DNA of 64,000 nucleotides, taken from Candidatus Zhuqueibacterota bacterium. Lineage in GTDB: Bacteria > Zhuqueibacterota > Zhuqueibacteria > Residuimicrobiales > Oceaniaggregativiventaceae. Location of the stretch: positions 16,330 through 80,329 of the forward strand of contig WJME01000125.1 of NCBI GenBank assembly GCA_014728115.1, given 5' to 3'. The notes beneath the pieces were generated by a model that was not told where the DNA came from, searched no databases, and worked only from the letters and a program-made list of their open reading frames with translations. The position numbers were made by a program, and so were the translations under genes. Shown one piece after another: positions 25,268 through 33,372 of this stretch; position 1 is the stretch's first letter; each line of letters begins with the position of its first letter.

Positions 25268-26740
25268 ATGAAAAACGATAAAACATCTCTAGAGCCATTA
25301 GCCGAAACAAGTCTGGACCAGCTTCCCCGGTCTATGCAAGAGGCTGCGGCAAGGGCAGGGTGGACCTCTTTGATGCCGGTGCAATCCAAAGCTATCCCGT
25401 ATTTGCTCGCCAACAGAAATATGATGGTTCAGGCACGTACCGGCAGCGGCAAGACCGGTGCGTTTTTGCTGCCCATGCTGGAAAAGCTCGATCCCCAAAA
25501 GAATGTAGCGCAGGCTCTGGTGTTGGTGCCGACGCGCGAACTGGCCAAACAAGTCGTGAATGTGGCAGAGGTCATCTGCCAGCCGGCAGGCTTTCGCACG
25601 GTTGCTGTTTACGGGGGTGTGGGCTATGGTAACCAGATCAAAGCCCTGAAACAGGGTGCCCATATCATCGTGGGTACCCCGGGACGCGTGCTGGATCATC
25701 TGCTCAAAGGCACCATGAATCTGGATAAAATCCATATGCTGATCTTTGATGAGGCAGACCGTATGCTGTCGATGGGATTTTATCCGGATATGAAGAAAAT
25801 CAAAAATTATTTGCCCGACCGTTCCATTCACAACTGTCTGTTTTCGGCCACGTTTCCGTCCCAGGTCAAATATACGGCCAGTGAATTTATCCACAATCCG
25901 GAATTCATTTCACTCAGCGAAGGCCAGGTACATGTCACCGACACCGAACATGTGTTCTATACCGTACCGGGCATGGACAAAGACCGCAGTCTTGTCCGCA
26001 TCATTGAAATCGAGAATCCCACATCAGCAATTATTTTTTGCAATACCAAGGCCGAGGTACACTATGTGACCGTGGTGCTGCAAAAGTTCGGTTATGATGC
26101 CGACGAGCTCACCTCGGATCTGGCGCAGTCCGGTCGCGAGCGCGTGCTCGAACGCGTGCGCCGGCGGCAGTTGCGTTTTCTCGTGGCCACTGATGTGGCA
26201 GCACGCGGACTGGATCTGCCCGAGCTGTCGCACGTGATCCAGTACGAGCCACCGGAGGATTTTGAGGCTTATATCCACCGTGCCGGTCGCACCGGCCGCG
26301 CCGGTGCCGCCGGAGTGGCCATTTCGCTGGTCAACAATGTGGAGCGCTTTGCCCTGGACCGCATTGCCAAACGCTATGATATCGACATGCAGGAACGCGA
26401 ACTGCCCGATGACGAGGATGTGCAAGCGATCGTCTCCGAGCGTCTCACCGCTTTGCTGGAAGCCCGTCTGCGCGAACGCAACAAACTTCAGGCCGAGCGC
26501 AGCAAACGCTTTGTGCCCCTGGCCCGCGAGCTGTCCGAAAGCGAAGACGAATCCGCCATCATTGCCATGTTGCTGGATGATTACTATCAGCAGCTTTTGC
26601 ACTCTGCCCCTCCGGGCCCCATTCCCGAACCCGAATCCGCCACTGACCGCAAACCCCCGAAACCACGGTCTTCCAGAAGCGGGGGACGACAACGACGACG
26701 ATCGAAACGCAGTGGAAGAGGGAAAACTAAAGAGTCCTGA
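25268..26740 (+). CDS. DEAD-box ATP-dependent RNA helicase
   Basis: 490 residues with the full helicase motif set: TSLMPVQSKAIP (Q motif), ARTGSGKT (I), VPTRELA (Ia), GTPGRV (Ib), FDEAD (II), FSATFP (III), TDVAARGLDLP (V) and HRAGRTGRAG (VI). After the second RecA domain comes an acidic/helical stretch and a basic Arg/Lys/Ser-rich tail (RSGGRQRRRSKRSGRGK), an RNA-binding extension. Probable roles are ribosome assembly or mRNA turnover. Directly after the stop codon lies the left part of a dispersed repeat (26749-26831). Confidence 0.92.
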   Translation: MKNDKTSLEPLAETSLDQLPRSMQEAAARAGWTSLMPVQSKAIPYLLANRNMMVQARTGSGKTGAFLLPMLEKLDPQKNVAQALVLVPTRELAKQVVNVAEVICQPAGFRTVAVYGGVGYGNQIKALKQGAHIIVGTPGRVLDHLLKGTMNLDKIHMLIFDEADRMLSMGFYPDMKKIKNYLPDRSIHNCLFSATFPSQVKYTASEFIHNPEFISLSEGQVHVTDTEHVFYTVPGMDKDRSLVRIIEIENPTSAIIFCNTKAEVHYVTVVLQKFGYDADELTSDLAQSGRERVLERVRRRQLRFLVATDVAARGLDLPELSHVIQYEPPEDFEAYIHRAGRTGRAGAAGVAISLVNNVERFALDRIAKRYDIDMQERELPDDEDVQAIVSERLTALLEARLRERNKLQAERSKRFVPLARELSESEDESAIIAMLLDDYYQQLLHSAPPGPIPEPESATDRKPPKPRSSRSGGRQRRRSKRSGRGKTKES

Positions 26741-26748
26741 TGGAAAGT

Positions 26749-26831
26749 GGGGTCGGACCTCAGCGGTTTCATAAAAACAATGTCTTAGGGTATGCAAAGG
26801 TCCATTTGAACCGGTTTAATGACTTGTTTTT
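26749..26831 (+). repeat. Dispersed repeat copy A (partial mobile-element-like sequence)
   Basis: Starts GGGGTCGGACCTCAG and aligns without gaps to 28616-28698, with about 72 of 83 bases identical by hand count. No matching inverted end is found downstream, so this copy looks truncated. It sits 8 bases past the helicase stop codon. Confidence 0.8.
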
Positions 26832-26999
26832 GTCCTCCAGAGAGGGCCTGTTGGAGAACAATTTTGAAAAACAGATCTTGTCGAAAAAGAATTGTATGAC
26901 ATGGGGGGCGATGATTTTCAAACAAACAGGTTGAAAAATTTTGCTTGCAAAATAAAGCATACATGGCGATACTCTTTTAACGAGTATTTGGAGAGTGAT

Positions 27000-27215
27000 T
27001 TGGATCTTTCAATAAAATATTTATCTGATGAAAAGGGAAACAAAACTCAGGTCATTATCCCTATCAAGAAATTCGAATCGCTTTTGCAAGACCTGGAAGA
27101 TTTGGCGACTGCTCTTGAGAGAAAAAACGAACCCTCGTTATCACAGCAGGACTTTATTAAAAAAGCTCAGAGAAGATGGGCTCAGATCGGCTTGAATGGA
27201 AAAAGTAGGCTGTAA
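27000..27215 (+). CDS. RelB/Phd-type antitoxin of a RelBE-like pair
   Basis: 71 residues from a TTG at 27000 with GGAGAG 4 bases before it; the frame is open further upstream (to 26892) but without similarity. The product begins MDLSIKYLSDEKGNKTQVII and continues PIKKFESLLQDLEDLATALE, the pattern of short antitoxins paired with RelE-type toxins, with an acidic helical C-terminal part. Its last 40 bases overlap the start of the toxin frame, as is common in such pairs. The start codon is the weakest part of the call. If the toxin is dead, this gene may now act as an orphan antitoxin. Confidence 0.65.
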   Translation: MDLSIKYLSDEKGNKTQVIIPIKKFESLLQDLEDLATALERKNEPSLSQQDFIKKAQRRWAQIGLNGKSRL

Positions 27216-27439
27216 AGGAACTCTATTCTCTGCCCAAGCGAAAGGTTCCAAAAATTATACACAAAATCGATATTTTGGCATCCAATCCTTACCCCTCTGG
27301 CTGCAAAAAATTGATTGGCTCAGAACATACCTTTCGCTTAAGAGTCAATCAATATCGGATTATTTATACGGTCAAGGATGATATTCTTGTTGTGGAAAGA
27401 ATCCGGATTTGCCGGCGAAAAAGTGCCTACAATAATTGA
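27176..27439 (+). pseudogene. RelE/ParE-family toxin interrupted by an in-frame TAG
   Basis: Reading from the ATG at 27176: MGSDRLEWKK, then TAG at 27206-27208 (codon 11), then AVKELYSLPKRKVPKIIHKI, followed by NPYPSGCKKLIGSE, TFRLRVNQYRIIYTV and a C-terminal RICRRKSAYNN. This is a complete RelE-like fold of 87 codons apart from the stop; in relatives the position is usually Ser (E-W-K-K-S-A-V-K-E-L), one base change (TCG to TAG) away. No good internal start follows the TAG, so the toxin is probably inactivated. Suppression or a sequencing error are the alternatives. Confidence 0.75.
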
Positions 27440-27506
27440 ACATATTTAGTAAGCACAAATCCTGTTCTTTGGAGGACCGCAAACTCCCGGAGGGATTCGC
27501 TTTCAG

Positions 27507-28595
27507 TTATTTCATCAACAAAAACTTGCCCCATTTGTCTTGACGGCTGCTTTGCACACGATACATATAGACCCCGGAACTCAGTCCCTGACCATCGAAT
27601 TTTATGTTCTGTTCTCCTGCTGAAAGATACGAATCGGCCAGCGTGCGGAGGTGCCGGCCATCAGCAGCAAACACATCGATTCTGACCCGTGTTTCACGCT
27701 GCAACCTGAACCGGATGGATGTGGCCGGATTAAAGGGATTGGGATAGTTGCCCATCAACTCGAAATCCTGCACCCGGGTTGGTTCGCCTGAATCGTGCAC
27801 CCGGGTCGGCTGTAAAATTCCAAGACTCGTGGCCCCTTCTCTGTACAGCGCCTCTGCTTCCTGCGCACTCAGGGCCGCATCATATATCCGCACCTCGTCG
27901 ATGGCGCCGTTGAAATAAAAAAAGCGGTTATCCATACCGTAACGGCCATAGCCGATGGCAAGACAGTCCTGCGAAGGTACAGAAGTAAAAAAATTGTGAT
28001 AGGTAGAATCCGACCCGAGGTTGTAATGCCGGTCTGTCATGAGCTTGCCATCGAGATAACCGGTATTGCCCTGGTCGCTGACCACGGCCACAAAATGGTG
28101 CCATTCATTTTCGCTCAGATCTACATTGGAATCGAAACAAAATCTTTGATTGACAATCGTGAAATAGAGTTTGCGGTTAAACGGGTTGTTGCCATGACCC
28201 ACTTCGATGATCAGGCTGTTATGGGGGGCATCCTCTTTAGATTCACCCATATAGATGATGGGCAGCATCATACCCTCGATGCTCATGTACTTGAACCACA
28301 CTGAAATCGAGCCTTGCTCGAGCCCGGCGATGGCGGCCGGCGCCTGGATGCCTTTAGCAGGGATGTGTATACCCCCGGATGCACTGTCGATCAGCGCAGC
28401 CTTGTTGAAGACCCCGTTACCATATACGCCGGATTCCCATTGGCCATGCAAGCCATTGCCTGACTCGTCGATGACCGTGCCGGCCGAATCCCGGTCAAAG
28501 CTCCAGTGCGCCACCAGGTGTGATTCTGGGGATTGGGCATGGGTGGTATTCGCAAGTGTGAGCAGGATGGCTAAAAGCGTTGATATGTTTTTCAT
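27507..28595 (-). CDS. Secreted LamG-domain protein with Por/type IX sorting tail
   Basis: 362 residues from the ATG at 28595, which has AGGAGG 7 bases upstream; a longer frame runs into the neighbouring repeat and was not used. Signal peptide MKNISTLLAILLTLANTTHA. Residues ~25-260 form a concanavalin-like LamG/laminin-G jelly roll (LVAHWSFDRDSAGTVIDESG, FNGAIDEVRIYDAALSAQEA), which usually binds glycans. The C-terminal tail has LMGNYPNPFNPATSIRF and ends SSGVYMYRVQSS...LLMK. A duplicated P-T-R-V-[HQ]-D linker joins the two. Probably a surface-exposed binding protein or a fragment of a larger glycan system. Confidence 0.88.
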   Translation of the reverse strand: MKNISTLLAILLTLANTTHAQSPESHLVAHWSFDRDSAGTVIDESGNGLHGQWESGVYGNGVFNKAALIDSASGGIHIPAKGIQAPAAIAGLEQGSISVWFKYMSIEGMMLPIIYMGESKEDAPHNSLIIEVGHGNNPFNRKLYFTIVNQRFCFDSNVDLSENEWHHFVAVVSDQGNTGYLDGKLMTDRHYNLGSDSTYHNFFTSVPSQDCLAIGYGRYGMDNRFFYFNGAIDEVRIYDAALSAQEAEALYREGATSLGILQPTRVHDSGEPTRVQDFELMGNYPNPFNPATSIRFRLQRETRVRIDVFAADGRHLRTLADSYLSAGEQNIKFDGQGLSSGVYMYRVQSSRQDKWGKFLLMK

Positions 28596-28615
28596 ATTTG
28601 GCTCCTCCTTTGTGC

Positions 28616-28866
28616 GGGGTCGGACCTCAGCGGTCTCAAAAAAACAATGCTTTAGGCTGTGCAAAGGCCCGTTTGAACCGGTTTAATGGTCTGTTTTTCC
28701 CGCCCTGAAATAACTTTTTCTTATCGATGAAATGTCTTGATATTGAACCCTTAAAACGAGCAAGATAATTTTTTTAGGCTTGTATTTTCAATGTTTTACG
28801 GCTTTGTGATTTTTCCTGTTTCTTTGCAAGTCCAATAAAAACAGACAGTTTCTGAGGTCCGACCCC
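28616..28866 (+). mobile_element. 251-bp MITE-like element with 15-bp terminal inverted repeats (copy B)
   Basis: GGGGTCGGACCTCAG at 28616-28630 is repeated as its exact complement CTGAGGTCCGACCCC at 28852-28866. The interior is AT-rich and has no coding capacity. Its first 83 bases match copy A at 26749-26831. Small palindrome-ended elements of this look are often moved in trans by Y1-type (REP-associated) or other transposases; no transposase is in the window. It lies between the ribosome site of the LamG gene and the end of the GH3 gene. Confidence 0.75.
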
Positions 28867-28953
28867 AAGGGGGTGCCTTAAATAATAAAGCTAACTGGTC
28901 GTAGGACTATTGCCCGGCTCTTCCTGTAGGCAACGCTACAAACGAGAACCCGT

Positions 28954-31545
28954 CTATTCCAGCACTCTGAATGTATCCTTTAGCCGGATATCCTGCGAGG
29001 ATGCACCGACCATGATTTCGAAATCGCCCGGTTCCACCGTGTGGTTCATGTCAATGTCCCACATTTTCAGCTTTTCCGGGGTCAGATTAAAAGTGATCTC
29101 TTGCGATTCGCCCGGATCCAGCGTGACCCGTTTAAAGTCGCTCAACTTTTGCAAGGGCTGGGAAACGCTGGCGTAACGATCATGGATATAGAGCTGCGCC
29201 ACCTCGTCGCCGGGCCGGTTTCCTGTATTATGCATGACAAACGAGAGCGTCAATGATTCTGTTTGGGCGATTTCTGCAGCCGACAGGTGCAGATCGCTGT
29301 ATTTGAATTGTGTATAGCTCAGACCATGTCCGAAACAAAACTCGGGATCATTGCCCACCCCGAGAAAGGTGATGCTCTTTTTGCCCTTGGGCAGGCGGTT
29401 ATAGTTGAGCGGAACCTGTCCCGTCACCTGGGGAAAGGTGACCGGCAGCTTGCCTCCCGGATTGACATCGCCAAAGATCGCCCCGGCAATGGCATGGCCG
29501 CCCTCACATCCCGGATACCAGGATACCATTACGGCATCCACTTTATCGATCCAGTCGCGCATAGTAATGACCGTGCCGCTCTGCAGCACCACCACCAGAG
29601 GTTTATCCAGTTTCGCCAGCTCTTGGATGAGTGTCTCCTGTTCCGGTGCCAGATCCAGGTCAGCGCGATCCAGGCCTTCATTTTCATACATGCCCATGAC
29701 CGCAATGATAGCGTCTGCATCACCGGCAACCTGTACGGCCTGTGGAATGTTTTCCTCGAGGTCGACATCCCAGCCCAGTTGGGCATACGCGTTAAATTCG
29801 CTGTCATAGTATTCCATTGTAAAATCGTAAATCCGGCCTTTTACCAGCCTGACCGTTGCCTCGGCCAGCCGTCGGGCACCGCCGGACCAGCGGTCGATGA
29901 CCAGGTTGTCGTTGATCCACAATCTCGCGCCATCGTCTATAGTGGTACCAAAGGTGACGGTGCGGGTGACCGGACTCTTGAATTTCCCGCTCCAGCGGGC
30001 AGAGAAATGATCTTTGGGCAGGCCTTTAGGTGAACCGGAGTTCCAGTCGTGTTCGATACGGTTTTCCTGTTGAATCAAAGCGGGGTCTCCGGAGAGGTCA
30101 GGATTGGCATAGTATTCAGCCGTGATGGATCCTACCAAATGGGTCGAATCGATGGCAGGATAGGCAAAATAGCGCATGTCTGTGCCTTTGGCATAGGTGA
30201 CCTGAGCATGGGGCAAGAGGCTTTTCACACCCTCGAGCACGGTGACCTCATGACGCCCATAGCCGCCGTAATGACCCACCAGCAGCCAGTCGGCCAGGGG
30301 ACCGACCACAGCGATCTTGTCTATCTCTTTGGAAAAGGGCAGGGTGTGGTGTTCATTTTTCAGCAAGACCAAAGATTTTCGTGCAATGTCCAGGGATTCC
30401 CGGCGGTGATCCGGATGGTTGTTCACTTGCACAGCCTCGTCAGGATCTGCATAGGGGCTCTCAAAGAGTCCGGTTTCGATTTTCTGCAAAAGAATACGAT
30501 AGACAGCATCATCGATGCGCTCCTCTGATACGAGTCCGGCGTGCAGGGCGTTTTTCAGCGGCTCCTGAAAGAACCAATCCGGTGATGACTTGTCGCATCC
30601 GGCGTGCATGAGCGCCACGGCCAGTTCTTCAGGGGTTTCATAGATGCCGTGGTCGTCATAGATGAGCTGCGATGAACCGCCGTCGGTGGAGACATAGCCT
30701 TGCAGCCCCCACTCGCCTTTGAGAATATCTGTGATCAGCCATTTGTGGGTGGCACAAGGAATGCCGTTCAGCGAGTTGTAGGCCATCATCACTGACGAGG
30801 CGCCGGCATCGATACAGGCCTTGAATGCGGGAAAATAAATTTCGCGTAAGAGGCGTTCCGAAAAATGAACCGGACCTGTAAACTGTCCGTCAAGTCCCAT
30901 ATTGGCGACAAAATGTTTGACCATGGTCTCCAAACCTGCGGCTTCCATGACACGGATATAAGCGCTGCCAAAGAGTCCGGATAAATAAGGATCTTCGCCA
31001 TAGGTCTCATTGGCGCGTCCCCAGCGCGGATCACGGGTGAGATTGACCACCGGCGCCAATACGCGACGGATACCGCGGCTCTTGAGTTCCACGGAAAAGA
31101 CCGTGGCCATGCGGCTGACACAATCGGGATCGAATGTGGCGGCCACAGCAATGGACTGTGGAAAGCTGGTCGAGCCGTTGCCCATATAGGCAAAGATGCC
31201 TTCGCCGGAGCGGGTGGCCGGAATACCGAGACGGGTATTTTCGATCTGATGGCGCTGCAGGGTGTTGTATTCCTCAACTGCCTCGCGAATGGGCAGGTGC
31301 ATGCTCATGAACCCAAAAGTGCCCACACCCGGATCAGATTTGACCGGTTTCATGCTGCCGGTAAACTGAGCCAGTTTCTCTTCCAGGGTCATGCGGCTGA
31401 CCAGATCCCTGGCCCGTTCTTTTGCGGTATAATCCGGATTTTGATAGACCGGGGTTTGTTGCAACTTTGGCGATTGAGGGGATTGTTGACAGTTTAAAAG
31501 GCAGAATAGACTCGTGAATATCAAGAGTATAGCGAGTTTGCGCAT
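28954..31545 (-). CDS. Glycoside hydrolase family 3 beta-glycosidase with PA14 insertion
   Basis: 863 residues from the ATG at 31545 (AAGGAA upstream). A hydrophobic signal ends in L-L-N-C, a possible lipobox. GH3 N-terminal barrel: LTRDPRWGRANETYGEDPYL, METMVKHFVAN-type segment, and GYVSTDGG, whose Asp (about residue 289) is the expected nucleophile. A PA14 carbohydrate-binding domain (ITAEYYANPDLSGDP, IDDGARLWINDNLVIDRW) is inserted in the C-terminal GH3 domain at ~470-610, as in many plant/algal polymer beta-glucosidases. A fibronectin-III-like end (LSFVMHNTGNRPGDEVAQLY) closes it. Likely a beta-glucosidase or xylosidase on the cell surface. Confidence 0.92.
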   Translation of the reverse strand: MRKLAILLIFTSLFCLLNCQQSPQSPKLQQTPVYQNPDYTAKERARDLVSRMTLEEKLAQFTGSMKPVKSDPGVGTFGFMSMHLPIREAVEEYNTLQRHQIENTRLGIPATRSGEGIFAYMGNGSTSFPQSIAVAATFDPDCVSRMATVFSVELKSRGIRRVLAPVVNLTRDPRWGRANETYGEDPYLSGLFGSAYIRVMEAAGLETMVKHFVANMGLDGQFTGPVHFSERLLREIYFPAFKACIDAGASSVMMAYNSLNGIPCATHKWLITDILKGEWGLQGYVSTDGGSSQLIYDDHGIYETPEELAVALMHAGCDKSSPDWFFQEPLKNALHAGLVSEERIDDAVYRILLQKIETGLFESPYADPDEAVQVNNHPDHRRESLDIARKSLVLLKNEHHTLPFSKEIDKIAVVGPLADWLLVGHYGGYGRHEVTVLEGVKSLLPHAQVTYAKGTDMRYFAYPAIDSTHLVGSITAEYYANPDLSGDPALIQQENRIEHDWNSGSPKGLPKDHFSARWSGKFKSPVTRTVTFGTTIDDGARLWINDNLVIDRWSGGARRLAEATVRLVKGRIYDFTMEYYDSEFNAYAQLGWDVDLEENIPQAVQVAGDADAIIAVMGMYENEGLDRADLDLAPEQETLIQELAKLDKPLVVVLQSGTVITMRDWIDKVDAVMVSWYPGCEGGHAIAGAIFGDVNPGGKLPVTFPQVTGQVPLNYNRLPKGKKSITFLGVGNDPEFCFGHGLSYTQFKYSDLHLSAAEIAQTESLTLSFVMHNTGNRPGDEVAQLYIHDRYASVSQPLQKLSDFKRVTLDPGESQEITFNLTPEKLKMWDIDMNHTVEPGDFEIMVGASSQDIRLKDTFRVLE

Positions 31546-31621
31546 CAGATTTTCCTTGTCTTTGATCATGATCCCAAAATATACAAATAATGGAAGAACA
31601 AAATCCTTTCAGGTGTTTTAC

Positions 31622-32254
31622 CTACGCGATTCCCAAATCCCTGACCTCTTTTATCAACGTCTCTTTGATTTTGGGCCAGGATACAGGCTTTAGCATCAGA
31701 GGCATGGGTTGGTTTTCAGCATCCTCGAAATAGACAAGAGATTTTTGCAGGTGATAGAGATTGCCAAGGCCGGGACCAAATTTCTCTTCATATGCGGGTA
31801 ATAAATCATCAAGTGAATAATGGCCTAGAATGAAATAGAGATCGATAAAATCCTTTTTTGCGCCTCTGCCTGAAATTGCCGCAAGTTTGGTCAGGGCGAT
31901 ATCGAAAATATCTGCAACGGAAACCAGCTGAAACAACCTTGAGGGTTTCAACAGGGGATAATCATACCTGAGAAAAGAGATCTTGATCTTGTCCAGTGCT
32001 CCATTAATCGTGCCGCTGGATTGATCAAACAGTTCAAATGAGCCAAACTGATTCAGGTCGGAGAGGAGGCGGTTCTGATCGAATTCATTAAAAGTAAAAA
32101 AATCAAAATCGATGGATTGCCGGTGTCCCAGATGCAATGCCAGAGCCGTTCCTCCCACGAGGTAAAATGGTCGAATCCACTGCTGTTCCGCCAGTCGGTG
32201 TAGTAACTTGCGTTGCTCCGGAGGAAGAACATTTAGGTAGAAAACGTTATTCAT
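31622..32254 (-). CDS. AbiEii-like nucleotidyltransferase (toxin family)
   Basis: 210 residues. FYLVGGTALALHLGHRQSID followed by F-D-F-F holds the G-G...R-x-S-x-D-x-D-F motif of the AbiEii/AbiGii (DUF1814) nucleotidyltransferases. KLAAISGRGAKKDFIDLYFI is the second conserved block, with Lys/Arg and Asp. Family members act as toxins of type IV-like AbiE systems that block growth or phage spread by modifying nucleic acid. The gene overlaps its upstream partner by 8 bases, so the pair is co-translated. It is preceded by no AbiEi-type winged-helix antitoxin; the 80-residue partner takes that place. Confidence 0.8.
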   Translation of the reverse strand: MNNVFYLNVLPPEQRKLLHRLAEQQWIRPFYLVGGTALALHLGHRQSIDFDFFTFNEFDQNRLLSDLNQFGSFELFDQSSGTINGALDKIKISFLRYDYPLLKPSRLFQLVSVADIFDIALTKLAAISGRGAKKDFIDLYFILGHYSLDDLLPAYEEKFGPGLGNLYHLQKSLVYFEDAENQPMPLMLKPVSWPKIKETLIKEVRDLGIA

Positions 32255-32489
32255 CGAGCATGATCCGCCAGTAATTACGGGTTTTTTTATCCAGATTGCG
32301 GCTGGATTCGAGGAGTTCGCTCAAAGCATTTTTATCTAATTGGCCGAGTAACCAACTAACCGAGGCACGATTGCCAAAATTCAATATGCGTTCGGCGATA
32401 AAAAGACCATGATCGGCCATATTGAGCTGATCGAAATCACAGTCCCAGAAATATTTTTTATAGGCTTGCGGAATAGGATAATTTGGCAT
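32247..32489 (-). CDS. Small partner of the AbiEii-like gene (DUF6922-like)
   Basis: 80 residues from the ATG at 32489 (GGACGAG upstream); an in-frame TTG at 32540 is less likely. The product begins MPNYPIPQAYKKYFWDCDFD and contains HGLFIAERILNFGNRASVSW. The middle looks like a helix-turn-helix in outline, and the C-terminus is charged. Small proteins of this kind are seen before AbiEii-like genes in many environmental genomes, and the position suggests an antitoxin or DNA-binding partner. The function has not been shown; the assignment rests on the overlap and gene order. Confidence 0.65.
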   Translation of the reverse strand: MPNYPIPQAYKKYFWDCDFDQLNMADHGLFIAERILNFGNRASVSWLLGQLDKNALSELLESSRNLDKKTRNYWRIMLDE

Positions 32490-32653
32490 AATCTCGTCCA
32501 GGGTGTCTGAAATAAAACATACGATATTCCGGGATTGCAATCAAGAGAGAATTCCTGGCAGAATACCCTCTTTCACCCTATCCTCAAAAAAGACAGATCA
32601 ACTATACCCATCTCTTCGATATTCTTTGCATTATTTCATTATTTTATATATAT

Positions 32654-32668
32654 TCTAGACAGTCTAGA
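32654..32668. promoter_or_regulatory. Palindromic operator of the Phd/VapC pair
   Basis: TCTAGAC (32654-32660) and GTCTAGA (32662-32668) form a perfect 7-base inverted repeat around A32661, in an AT-rich promoter region 17 bases before the antitoxin start and just upstream of its AGGAGGG site. Antitoxin/toxin complexes of this class repress their own promoters at such sites. Confidence 0.65.
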
Positions 32669-32684
32669 CATAGCAGGAGGGTTT

Positions 32685-32933
32685 ATGCAAACCTGGCAAT
32701 TACAAGAGGCAAAAAACAAATTCAGCAACCTCGTTTCGAGTGCGCAAAGCAAAGGTCCTCAGGTGGTGACCCGCCACGGCCAAAAGGCTGTGGTGGTATT
32801 GTCCTATAAAGAGTATGAAAAGTTGACCGAGCCCAGAAAAGATCTCGTGTCGTTTTTACAAGAATCTCCACTGAAAGGTGTGGAACTCGATGTTTCAAGA
32901 CAAAAAGACACGACAAGGGAGATCGAGTTGTGA
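32685..32933 (+). CDS. Phd/YefM-family antitoxin
   Basis: 82 residues from the ATG at 32685, preceded by AGGAGGG. MQTWQLQEAKNKFSNLVSSA opens the Phd fold (A-K-N-x-F-S-x-L-V), and GPQVVTRHGQKAVVVLSYKE is the second conserved block (Q-x-V-T-R-H-G-x-x-A-V-V-V-x-S). The C-terminal 30 residues are charged and would wrap the toxin. It shares four bases (GTGA) with the toxin start. A palindrome upstream (32654-32668) fits autoregulation. Confidence 0.9.
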   Translation: MQTWQLQEAKNKFSNLVSSAQSKGPQVVTRHGQKAVVVLSYKEYEKLTEPRKDLVSFLQESPLKGVELDVSRQKDTTREIEL

Positions 32934-33361
32934 GTTATTTGTTGGATAACTGTGTGATTTCAGAACTGGTTAAATCCGAACCCAATGATTCTGTTGTTAA
33001 ATGGATTCGTGCTGTTCCGGATTCCGAGTTTTATCTGAGCGTGATCACCATGGGGGAGCTATATAAGGGGGTTGAAAAATTGGGGCAATCCAGGAGGCAG
33101 GTAACCCTGACAGATTGGATCGAGAGCAATCTCTTGAAACGCTTCGAGAACAGAATTTTGCACATCGATCTTTTGGTTATGCAAACCTGGGCAAAAATTC
33201 AGGCATCGGCAGAGGCCTCAGGTCGTAACATGCCTGCCATTGACAGTCTGATCGCAGCCACTGCCAGGGCGCATGACTTGATTGTGGTGACGCGCGATAT
33301 CAAAGACATGCAGGCCAGTGGAGTCAAGCTGTTCGATCCGTGGACAACAGATACGGGCTAG
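32930..33361 (+). CDS. PIN-domain toxin (VapC-type ribonuclease)
   Basis: 143 residues from a GTG that overlaps the antitoxin stop (GTGA). MSYLLDNCVISELVKSEPND contains the first acidic residue; the usual L-D-T-N-V reads L-D-N-C-V here. Later acidic positions are in SVITMGELYKGVEKL, MPAIDSLIAATARAHDL and VVTRDIKDM, giving the four-acid PIN site that binds Mg/Mn. VapC-type toxins cut RNA, often tRNA. The antitoxin is of Phd type rather than VapB, a known mixed combination. The gene ends 11 bases before the stop of the convergent gene. Confidence 0.9.
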   Translation: MSYLLDNCVISELVKSEPNDSVVKWIRAVPDSEFYLSVITMGELYKGVEKLGQSRRQVTLTDWIESNLLKRFENRILHIDLLVMQTWAKIQASAEASGRNMPAIDSLIAATARAHDLIVVTRDIKDMQASGVKLFDPWTTDTG

Positions 33362-33372
33362 ACGATTCTCTG

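Noticed and set aside
26740..26934. Small plus-strand reading frame after the helicase gene
   Set aside because: It lies across the dispersed repeat copy A and has no recognisable product; the frame is explained by the repeat.
28596..28664. Extended start of the LamG protein
   Set aside because: The extra residues are translated from the inverted-repeat element; AGGAGG marks the ATG at 28595.
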